From the NCBI GenBank assembly GCA_033439255.1, contig CM065879.1, positions 3,292,501 to 3,356,500 on the forward strand: DNA of 64,000 nt, written 5' to 3'. How positions within the stretch are numbered: position 1 is the stretch's first letter; each line of letters begins with the position of its first letter. This DNA is from Hericium rajendrae (taxonomy: Eukaryota; Basidiomycota; Agaricomycetes; Russulales; Hericiaceae). Positions 53,197-63,216 of this stretch are shown here, one piece after another. The notes under the pieces were generated by a model. That model worked only from the letters and a program-made list of their open reading frames with translations, was not told the DNA's origin and searched no databases. A program made the position numbers and the translations under genes.

Positions 53197-54575
53197 AGAG
53201 GACAAGCTGCGTAGCAGCTGTGATGCAGCTTAGCAATCACTGAACGTCAGTGGCTGAAGGCCAAGATGACTGACGTTTGAGAACAGGTGTGCATGTGCAC
53301 GAGTTTGGGGCCCTTCTGGCCAGATTTTGAAGTATAGATGCATAGATACTGTAGTTGGCCAGATAGATGGTATGTCTTGAAGATACTTATCCCACTGAGC
53401 AAAACTTTTACACTTAGTATAGATGCATAGATACTGTAGTTGATAATGTATATACAAAATCTCATGCAAATATAAAGGTGTTTCGAGCCAGAACAACAGA
53501 ATTATACTAACCCTACTGTAACCTTAGATGGTATGTCTTGAGGTGTAGGCTTTATCACCGAGAATGATACTTATCCCACTGAGCAAAACTTTATACACTT
53601 AGTATACAATGTATGTACGAAGACTCAAATTTTTTGGACTCGATCTCAGAGCTTGAGATCTGAAATACATCTAAAAATATAGTCCATAGAGCGAGAAATC
53701 ATCTATTTGACTAGATCCTAGATACAGCTACCTCAGAAATACAATAAAGTCATATTATGCTCCAACAGTATGCTAAAATGTATCTAGAAGACCCAACCAA
53801 TACAATGTACGAGAGAGATATGCTGCACAACTGCAGCTCAAATCTTGTGCCCGGTATGCCCAAGACCTCAATTTGAGCTTGATGCGTTAACAAGCACCTT
53901 TTGTTTTAGACATGCTTATCACTGTTTTGCACACAGAATGCTTCCAGTCTATTCAATTCATACAAAATGTCATATTTACATTATTCTAATGTCTCTATAG
54001 CTACTATTCATTAATTGTAGACTTTAGTATAATTTATTGGCTTTGAAACACATCTTTGAATTTTGTCAGCCTCATTTGATGCACTGTTCGGCAATTGCTG
54101 GTCAGTACCACAATGCTCATGGCTGAGCCTGTCCTATTCCTCCTTCTCCTCCCATCAAACAGGGATGACCTAGAGCTCAATAGCCTACAAATTTGTAAGT
54201 TCTTTGCTTTTTAATTCATATCTACATGTGTCACTGACTATATCATTCTTCTTTTAGCCCTCAAGTGTGATGATGTTGCACCACAGGCCATAGAGCTCCC
54301 TGGCCATGCAACCTCCTCCTCCTATACTTGCAAATGCATGCCTCTCTGTGTATCCCTCTCTACCGTGCTTACTACAAATGTGTATCAGACATCATCTATG
54401 TGTGTGCAAGGCTATGACATTGTACTCCTACCATTATTGTGACCTCCAGCATGCACTCCAATGTGTGCATGCCAGCAGCCCCACATCCCTGCTCATAGGC
54501 TGCACCCACTTCCAGAATCCCTTTAGTACAACTGTGTCAAATCTGCATGCATAGCAAGTCATGCGCACAGACCAG
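53197..54575. other. Unique AT-rich stretch with a small local duplication
   Basis: The phrases GATGGTATGTCTTGA, ATACTTATCCCACTGAGCAA and CACTTAGTATA occur twice (about 53,365-53,420 and 53,525-53,605). AGATGCATAGATACTGTAGT occurs twice too (53,333 and 53,421). No coding signal beyond short ORFs. Confidence 0.45.
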
Positions 54576-55123
54576 CTTGTTGTAACTGCCTGAGTTGCTT
54601 TGCTCGGGAGCTGTTCGCTCGAACTCTGATACTGCTCTGTTTGCTACAGACTATGGACAAGACAATGATTGACTCTTAGACACTGCCTTTTAGCTTTTAG
54701 CTACTATCCTTGGAGAACCCTCAGGCTATGTATTTATTTACCATTGACTTTGTCTCCTGAGCCACAGTAGAGTAGGATCCTGGACATGTATTTAAAAGAT
54801 GTACAAACTTACGCCAGAATCTTCAGAATTCTCTCGTGTCTCACATCTGTCCGACCCATTCCGCATCCATCAAATCTGAGGGCAAAACCTCACTTGATCA
54901 AGTGAGGGGTCTTCTATACTTCTTTACTTAGTCACTCATTAATCTTCTTAACTGCAGTTACTGTTTATTTGTCTTAGTGCTCCGTCAACTTATTTCTTGT
55001 TGACACTGTCATCCCTCTTGATCGTTGGTAAATTTTTCATGGTCCATTTTTTATTCATACTCACGAAGGTACTTCTGACCTTGTTGCAAAACTGTTTAAT
55101 TATCTAGGTACAAGTATGCTGTC
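54576..55123 (+). other. Probable 5' LTR and leader of the second gypsy element
   Basis: A TGTTGTAACTGCC start near 54,580, a TATTTAAAAG TATA-like motif near 54,792 and a pyrimidine-rich leader precede the Gag ATG at 55,124. With the 3' LTR missing, the borders cannot be proved. Confidence 0.4.
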
Positions 55124-58100
55124 ATGGATCCTCCAGCTGATCCACCTGCACCACCTCTCGATCCCTTTCAAGTTCTGGCCCAGTCAATGACCCCCCAGTC
55201 CTATCAGGCTCTTCGACATATCCTTGATGAGACTTTGACTCACGTTCAGGTCGCTGAGCAGAATACCATCATGGCCCATCAACTGTAAGGTATTTTTCAG
55301 AATGCCTTAGCTAGTGTGAACTTTACCGTGCAGGTGCCTTCTCTGGTGGCTCCTCAGAGCTCTCGTCCGATGACCTTGAAGGCAGAGCTGCCGACTTTCC
55401 AAGGCCTCCACACTGAGAATGTCTAAGACTGGCTCAGCATCATCGAGAATCAACTCACCGCCAACTATATTCTGCCCACCGACTGAAGCATCACCGTTAC
55501 CTCCCTCTTCTACGACAATGCCTTTACATGGTATCTTGTGCTCAAGCACGTAAACAACAATGTTGCACTGACTTGGACTGACTTGCGTGCCACATTATTG
55601 CATGAGTTTAACTTGCCAATCTGCATTGATAATCTGCGCAACTGCATGTGCAAGCTCTGTTATCACGGAAGTGTTTCTGACTTTATTTATCAGTTCCAGA
55701 AACTTGAGATGCAAATCTCACCTACCGACATGGCCTTTGGTGACTGCCAGGCCTACTTCCTACTATCTCTTCCTCACAATTTCACCTTCCACATCTGTCG
55801 CTCTCAAGCGACAAGTATGGCTGCTGTGTATGAAGAAGCCATGCGTATTTGAAAACAGCTCAACAATGTCACAACTCACTGCGATGCTGACTGATGCAAC
55901 GGGTGATGTGAATGTGAACGTTCCATCTCACCACCTGTGCGATCCATTTTCCATGCACCTCCTATGTCGACTTCGACTCTGACTTTGAACTTGTCATTGT
56001 CGACTCCAATGGACCTCGAGACAATGACAACTGGACCACCAAATGGCAATTGCCCACGTTGTGACCCTTCCTGTGTCCGGTGCTTCAACTGCAATCACCG
56101 CAGCCATATTGCTCACGACTGCTGTCAGCATCGCAATTGGCCCAATGATACCAATGCACCTGGTCACTCTGTGCGTGCACTCGCACATCCACTCTTCGCA
56201 TTGGCCCACAACAAACTTCTGGTCTCTGACATTGAAGATCTGCCATTGTCATGCAATCCATTGGACTGCTTCTTTATCGAAGGTCCCTACAGCTCCAATA
56301 CATCTCAGCTGCCTGTTTACACCTTTAGTGTTGGCCTATACTCGAACTGCACCCTCAGCTGCTGCGGTTGAACTTCTGTACATACCATACTCGACTCTGG
56401 TGCCAAGAACAACTATGTTGCCTGCCGGACTGTCTGCTGTATCGGCACGGATTATTTCCCAATTGATCCGCAGCCTGTGGTTGGTGCCGGCAGGACTACA
56501 ATGTCTGGTTTTGTGCGCTTCTCGATGTGGGTTGGCACCGTCATCGAGAAATGCTGCACGTATGTGCTGGACGACAACTGCTTCCAGTACGACCTTTTGC
56601 TGGACTGGAACTGGCTCGGTGAACATCATGCTGTTCCTAGTTGGTCAGATGGCTCATATCAACTTATTGTGCTAGGTTTCAACACTATTTTGACACTTCA
56701 GCTGTCACGCGCTACTGGTTTCTTGCATGTTCCTTGTGTGCCCTCCATTCCCCTTCATCTTGCTATTGGTCCCCATCGTGCTGATGAACAGAAGGCATTG
56801 TTGCATGAGTCCACACCTCCTGTGTTTGTCACACCACCGGCTATGCCACACCTTGCACCAATTCTGGAACTCGAGGATCTTGATGATGACTTCACCCTCC
56901 TTGAATCTGACTCTGTCCAGAATGCATCCACCGAGGCCGTTGTCGCTTCGGAGGGGGTAGATTTGGTAGAAAAAGATGAAGTTAGTAAGCCCTCCTCTTT
57001 TGAACAGAAGATCAAGAACATGATGAAGAAACTTGTACCTGATATTTTTGGCAAGAAGGTAGGCTTCCTGCCTCTTTGTCATTGGGTTTATGAAGTTGAC
57101 ACCAGAGATGCCAAGCCTATCTGCACACACAGATGCCCACTCTCACCACTCAAGCACAAGGCCATCAAAGAGTTTATTGATGACAGTCTTCATGACAGTG
57201 TCATCGAACCGTCATCCTCGCCTTGGTCATCACCACTTCTTCCGATCCGGAAGAAGGATGATACGTTGCATATTTGCATTGACTTTTGCATGCTGAACTG
57301 AGTTACAGTTCTGAATGCAGCACCTCTACCATGCATTGATGACTGTTATGTCAACCTTGCAGGTGCCAAGTTCTTTACCTGCCTCGACCTCCATACTGGA
57401 TACTGGCAGGTATGCTTATCTGAACCTATCAAGGAGAAGACTGCATTTACCACTCGCTATGGCCATTTTCAATTTCGCATCATGCCCTTTGGATTAACGA
57501 ACACACCTTTGACCTTCCAGAGTATGATGAATGATATTCTTCACATGCTTCTTGACCAATGCGTTATGGTTTATCTAGATGATATCATTATATACTCCAA
57601 GACTGAAGAAGGCCACATATGCGATGGCTGCTGTTATGCAACACTCGGTAAGAACAGCCTGGTCATCAATGAGAAGAAATGCTTTTGGGGACTTACTGAA
57701 ATCCTTTATCTTGGCCATATCGTGTCAGATGCAGGCATACGTCCAAATCTGGACAAGATCAAGGCTATCCTGGACTGGCCACGCCCATCAAACATCACAC
57801 AGGTTTGCAGATTTCTCAATCTTGTGGATTACTATCATCGATTTATTCGTGGCTTTGCCAAGATCGTTAGTCCCCTGTATGACCTCCTTACCGGCATGCC
57901 AAAGAAAGGATTGGCCATCACCTGGAACAAAGACTGTGAGTCCACATTCAATAATATGAAATTGTGGCTTACTTCGACTTCACTTCTCATTCATCCTGTT
58001 CTTTGGTGACTATTCATTATTGACACTGATGCCTCTAGCAACTGCATAGGTGCTATGCTACAGCAAGCACTGTCACCATTCCGTGACAAGAATATGGGCA

Positions 58101-58850
58101 AAGACAAGAGTAAGTCACTCGTACATTTTGCATTCAAGAAAAATGACTTATGGCCTGTAGCGTTCGACTCACAGCACATGACACCAACTGAGCAGTGCTA
58201 TTCGGTGCAGGAGCACAAGATGCTCGCAATCGTCTTCATGCTACACAAATGGTGCAACTTTGTTGAAGGCTTGCCAGTCTTGGTACGTATCGACCATGAA
58301 TCCCTCAAGCATTTTCTTACGCAGAAGCACCTTGGGTGCCATCTTGCATGCTTTGTCGATGACATCGCACATTTTGACGTGCAAATTATCTATAGGCCGG
58401 GGAAGCATCAGTTAGTCACTGATGCACTCTCTTGTTGCGAAGGACATGCTGACTTACCCGATTCACAGACCCTTGAGCCTCAACTCATTATGCCTGCAAA
58501 AATTATTGAGCTCGACAAAGACCACTCGTTGGTCTTCGTAACACTGGTGCAATACCACATGCAGCTCCTCAATGATGAAGACTCACTCAAATTTACTGAC
58601 CTGCCATTCGCACTTGTCAATGGTGCACTTTACCATAAGATCACCACCCATGACAGTAAGCACCTCATCCACATACTGACCTCCCTACCTGAAGCTGAGG
58701 CACTTGTATACACTGTCCACGTTGACCTCGCACACCTGGGTACCTCAGCTCTAGCTTAAGCAGTCTGCCTTTGTATATGGATGCCCTACATCACCAAGAT
58801 AGTCAACCGTGTTGTATGCTCTTGCGATGCTTGCTAATTCGCACGATGTG
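55124..58850 (+). pseudogene. Ty3/gypsy Gag-Pol relic in one frame with at least ten stops
   Basis: A single frame runs through the element. Gag starts at 55,124 (MDPPADPPAPPLDPFQVLAQ) with WTDLRATLLHEFNLP near 55,575. The CCHC knuckle CFNCNHRSHIAHDC is at about 56,085 and the protease motif ILDSGAKNNYVA near 56,387. RT has VIEPSSSPWSSPLLPIRKKD, FTCLDLHTGYWQV, FRIMPFGLTNTPLTFQSMMN and MVYLDDIIIYSK (57,565-57,600). RNase H has DTDASSNCIGAMLQQAL near 58,023. The integrase HHCC finger is HVDLAHLG ... CSCDAC, where it is cut off near 58,850. Stops lie at 55,286, 55,424, 55,484, 55,850, 55,892, 55,904, 56,369, 57,299, 58,007 and 58,757, yet no frameshift is needed. Most fit CAA or CGA changed by C-to-T. 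The integrase core and 3' LTR are missing. Confidence 0.9.
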
Positions 58851-58937
58851 AGCATTAGGGTGGCGAGGGAATGGGAGGGTAATTTTACCAGTAGTGACTT
58901 TTACCGGTAATTTACGTGACAATTACAGTCATTTCTG

Positions 58938-59318
58938 CATCAGGAACCTTGACAACTTTCTGATTGACCTGCGGCCATCTGATAGCATCTGTCAGAACTC
59001 GTGCAAGTGAAATCAGATGAATCAGACAGTATAAGCTAGCATCAGACACTATCAGACACTATCAGTTTGTTGAACCTCAAGCTGAGCTTAGAAATTTCTC
59101 AGAATGCTCTCAGTTTTGTGTAAATTTTGGATATCAGAAATTATGCTATAGTGGATAGTTAGAGATGGATAACTACTATGGCTAACAATAGATATTAACT
59201 CTTAAATATATAAGCTGAATCAGATATGGTCATTTGAAAAGTAATGTCAGACAGATTAGATCTTACAGTAGGGTTAGAAACTGTCAGACTCGTCAGAAAA
59301 TTGTCAACCTTCCTGATG
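58938..59318. mobile_element. MITE, CATCAGGAACCTTGACAA variant, 381 bp
   Basis: The left end is CATCAGGAACCTTGACAACT; the right end is AGGAAGG-type (TTGTCAACCTTCCTGATG), so it mixes the two end families. Target duplication TG (58,936-58,937 and 59,319-59,320). Confidence 0.88.
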
Positions 59319-59589
59319 TGATCGGCATGAAATCTTGGGTGTCAAATTGGGTAAATGTCATACATTTTCTCTGTAGCGCATATACAAATGGCATTCGTAG
59401 CATATATCAACTCGAAGGTGATCAACAAGCATGGTTGAAGTGCACAAATGTATCTACTGTGTATCCCACGGAGCGAGCTTGTGGCGTGGCTGAGATGTGT
59501 TCCTGACACCTTCTCAACCTTCCAGAAGATCTGCAAGTCCTCGTTGAACTTTCCCATCATCATTCTTCTCATCGTGTCTGCAAGCATGG

Positions 59590-61191
59590 ATATGATTTGC
59601 CATCTTCAGATGTACTTGGTCTCCTTGCCGGAAACGCTTCCCAAGCCGTCGATGCTGTCAGTGGATTTCCGCGACTTTTCATATGATGCAGAATGGGCAG
59701 AGGATGAGGGCATAGAACATGCCATTAACCGGGAGCTAGAAGTTTGTCTTGGGCCCAAACAATATCACCGGGACACATTTAAAATCACAGAACGGGGACC
59801 GGGTATTGAAGCCCTCGCGCAGGTGCTCGAAGGATGTCTGGAACAGTTTTCGGACTCGGTGATCATGCAGAAATGGGTTTTCGACTCTATTAGAGCAGCT
59901 GAGAATGTGTACACAGAAGCAGGCTTAGCACTGGTATGTCTCGTAATATCCCTTGGTCAATTTGTATATCCCTGGGTTGACAATAGTATGTTAGCCATCC
60001 CTTGTGTCTGTCTCTCTCACGAAGTCCACTAGCAGCGGCAAGAAGCACAAAGCAAACAGTGCGCCCGCGAAGGTCAAGCGGCCTGACACAAAGTTACTTG
60101 GTGACTTCGAAGACGATAGATATGAAGACCTACCTGAACCACCAAAGCGTAATAGCGGTGCACAACCACATCCCTTGCTATCAAAAGTAAGCTGCCATTA
60201 CAAGCTCCAAGTACCCGAAGGCAACAAGGACAGCCCTGGTAATAAAGATGAGGATGGCAGCAATAACAACAATGGGGACCACGGCGACGGTGACAACAGC
60301 CCCGATGCATGTGCCGAAGGAGGTTTACAGGACTGTGAGCCGGGCAAGAAAGGCAAAAGTAGTCGCAAAAGCAAAGAGAAGGACAAAGCGAGCTCAGATT
60401 GGTGGTGCTATATCGCCAGTCGTAGTTGTGGGACAACCTGGGTAAATTCAAACCTTCAGCGCATTTTCAAGCATGCCGTATCATGCGAGTACATACCTTT
60501 CGATTTGCGACGTCAAGTACGCGAAGTGCTAGCCAAGAAAGCTGCTGGGAATGCTGTTGCGAAAGGCAGTAACCTATGGCCCATTCACTACGGGTCAGAC
60601 AGTGACAACGTGGATGCACGCCCAGCTAAACCAGTCAAGACTGTAGTTGGGCAGCCCTCCGCCTCGAAGGGCATCAAGGTATCTGACAATTTACAGGGTT
60701 TTGTCAGCGAAGGGAAGAAACAGATTAAACAGAAAGCGGACCATCATCTGATGCTGTACCTCGTATGCAATGGTGTCGCCATCCGTACTGTCCAGTCTCG
60801 ACACCTGCTGGCATTTGCTCGCACTCTCGCGTCATGGTATACCTCACCATCAAAAACCACCATCCTTGATCGAATGATCCCGGAGGAGGCTGCACGAGTC
60901 TCGGTGGAGACAGGCCACTACCTTCAAGGTTGTCAGAACCTGACTATATCATATGATGGCGGGAAGATCAGACATCCACGCAGTGTCTACACAATTAACA
61001 CAACCACCCCCGAACGGCGCAGCTATCTGATGGATCTTGTTGATGTCTCGTGCGTAAGTTACGATTCCTTAGAATTACGATTCCTTAGAATCGTTTACTC
61101 TAACCCGCTTTTCAACTCAAAAAAGATGACACCCAGCCAATGTAATGCCTTTTATAGTAATAATTTCTCACATCTTAAAGTAAAGTTGTAG
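59590..61191 (+). CDS. DUF659/hAT-like protein, 5' exons, interrupted by element E
   Basis: A first exon (about 59,590-59,933: FRDFSYDAEWAEDEGIEHAI ... AENVYTEAGLAL) ends at GTATGT, consistent with an intron. The next exon covers 60,004-61,051. It has a BED-finger-like start (WWCYIASRSCGTTWVNSNLQ then RIFKHAVSCEYIP). A DUF659-type segment follows (LMLYLVCNGVAIRTVQSRHL; PSKTTILDRMIPEEAARVSV; NLTISYDGGKIRHPRSVYTI; SYLMDLVDVSC). The exon ends at a good donor, GTAAGT (61,052-61,057), so the last in-frame residues to 61,191 are intron plus transposon. No stop interrupts about 350 codons, and CpG is retained, so the gene is young or was under constraint until recently. Downstream exons are not found after the transposon. 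hAT-derived proteins of this kind act as transposases or domesticated DNA-binding factors. Confidence 0.65.
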
Positions 61192-62563
61192 GTTCGATTC
61201 TAGCAATTGTCATTTTTGTGATTTTAAATATTTCTTAGAGATATCAGTCTACTAAATAAATTCAATTAGTGTTAAACTATATGCATATGTAAATCAATGC
61301 TAGTCTTATTAGGACTGAAAGGTTTTAGTATAAGAAAGTGCAAACTTGTTGAGATAACAGATAAACATATTTAATAGGATATTCTGCACCTCGTCATTGA
61401 TGTAAGTTAGTATGGTCTATGATAATATGATAAAGGCAGATGTTACCTAGTCAGAACATTTTTTTTCATGAGAATAGGTTCAGAAATGACTGAGATATGA
61501 GCAGATCACTTCAAAAGATACCTTTGAGGAGAAGATCATAGTGATTGCATCGTAGCGGAGCAATGAGTGGTGCTATTTACACGCTAAAGATACCATTGGA
61601 AAGGTCTGATTCGTATCTTTCCAACGGCATATTATACAAGATGATCGGATATGTATTGAGAAAACGCGGTAGCGATTACTGAAGGGTTGGTATTAGAGGT
61701 AGGGGCAAACTTGTTGAGGCCATATCTTTTTATTGACTCATCCAATTGTAATGTACCTAGCATCATTTGAAAGGTATAATAAAGGGCTTTCTGACTCAAT
61801 AAAGGGACCGGCGATATCTTCAGTACTTAAGGAGGTACACTCGAATTATCACAAAACCTCCTATTTGACTATTTTCAAGGTTTTACATAATCCGCAGCAC
61901 GGGCAAAATGACATACTCCCATCCCATGACATCATGAGGGGGATGGGAGTACGTCATTTTGCCCGTGCTGCGGATTACATAAGCGATTTATAAGCAGGAA
62001 AAAATCGAAAAAATCATTCAAGTCTAGGGGCAAATCATCAAATCATCTGAGAATAGGCACATACTGAGTAGCATAAAAAATCAGTAAAAATCGTGTTAAT
62101 ATGGCCATCAATAGTACTATTCAGAAACACTTGAGTTGATGTTTATAGCTGGAGAATTGACAGAGATATAGCCAACTTACTGATTCAGACCCCTAGAAGG
62201 CAAAAATAAAATCAATCTAGGCAACATACAACAGTTGACAGACTTTCGAAGGCCACACTTATGTACTTCATAAATGTAAACACAATTTTTGAGAAGTCAC
62301 GTGCAACAGCGAGCCTGACCAGGCTCGCTGTTGCACGTGACCATTATTTTGTCATTAGTTCAACTCTTGCTGGTAGCAAAGTTTAAAAATAAGAGATAAG
62401 TGTAAAACAATATACTTTGAAGATAGAGATCTTTGCAGCATTACAATACTAGTATATTCAATTCTCTGTTATCTTATTAATTCTGTGAGAATAACACTAC
62501 AAAGTTAGAACAATTTAAAAGGAATCGTATTGCCGTGCAGAGCATCGGCCCTCTTCCCCCAAG
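61075..62563 (+). mobile_element. 1.49-kb Helitron-like element E, copy 2, uninterrupted
   Basis: It starts TTACGATTCCTTAGAATCGT (hairpin, stem ACGATTC/GAATCGT). A B-box AGGTTCGATTCTAGC lies near 61,190, a 90-bp hairpin at 61,888-61,977, and a CGTGCAACAGCGAGCC/GGCTCGCTGTTGCACG hairpin near 62,300-62,340. It ends GCCGTGCAGAGCATCGGC, a short pyrimidine tract and CAAG. Insertion is between A and T without duplication. The 86-residue ORF at 61,733-61,993 recurs in copy 1, but it runs through the hairpin and is probably fortuitous. Confidence 0.72.
61888..61977. repeat. 90-bp CpG-bearing hairpin inside element E copy 2
   Basis: The same palindrome as 22,790-22,879, with complementary arm changes such as CCCGTCCC versus CCCATCCC. 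No unambiguous target duplication. Confidence 0.85.
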
Positions 62564-62700
62564 TCGTTTACTCTAACCCGCTTTTCAACTCAAAAAAGAT
62601 GACACCCAGCCAATGTAATGCCTTTTATGGTAATAATTTCTCACACCTAAAATATAAAGATAAGGTTGTAGGTTCGATTCCACCATCTGTCATTTGTTTT

Positions 62701-63216
62701 CTCTTTTCTTACTGAGCATGATACAGCTTTCAGTCATGCTTGATTATTTATAACCAAAGCTTGTAGAGAGATGTGTGCATCTGTATCAGTCATGATTGTA
62801 GACTATTGATAGGTAGTTCATGATGAGCGACTCTTTCTGTATGCTTCTTGCTTTTAGGCACATTAGATGAGATATCCTTGGCCTTCAAGTTAGGGCTTAG
62901 CTCGTATGACTAGTCAACTGACTTTTTACATTTACACTCAGTCTCAAGTTTTTCTTGCATGATGATCTGTATGCCATGGTCTTCTTGCACTCTGAATAGC
63001 ATCTATTAAAATGATATAGAGAATATTAGAAAGAAAAAGCAAAGTAAAGCTAGTGACATTGATTTATCTAATGTAATACTATGCGCAATAAATTCAGAGA
63101 ACTAACTATATCGTGGATCTCTGCCCTCTTGTACTTTGCCTTAGTGAAAAATAAAAGAGAAGTCAATAAACTCTGCTATTGTGCCATACAATCATTTCTA
63201 CTGTAGAGTAATGCCA
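62701..63216. other. Unique AT-rich spacer, no gene recognised
   Basis: AT-rich unique sequence downstream of the transposon. It may include the 3' untranslated part of the minus-strand gene that ends at 63,217. No repeat or motif stands out. Confidence 0.4.

Larger units (their letters stand above)
61059..62700 (+). mobile_element. 5'-terminal Helitron-like module interrupted by element E copy 2
   Basis: TTACGATTCCTTAGAA (61,059-61,074) and TCGTTTACTCTAACCCGC (from 62,564) are the two halves of one 5' module, which continues to a B-box AGGTTCGATTCCACC near 62,668. The host is restored exactly when 61,075-62,563 is removed. It lies in what would be an intron of the DUF659 gene. Confidence 0.75.

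Noticed and set aside
61733-61993. 86-codon ORF present in both copies of element E (also 23,034-22,774, minus strand)
   Set aside because: It reads through the 90-bp palindrome and shows no domain. With only two similar copies, shared openness is weak evidence.
61059-62700. Direct repeats of about 130 bp at 61,075 and 62,564 as LTRs of a small LTR element
   Set aside because: The second repeat joins 61,059-61,074 to form one uninterrupted module once 61,075-62,563 is removed, so it is the host's sequence and not an LTR.
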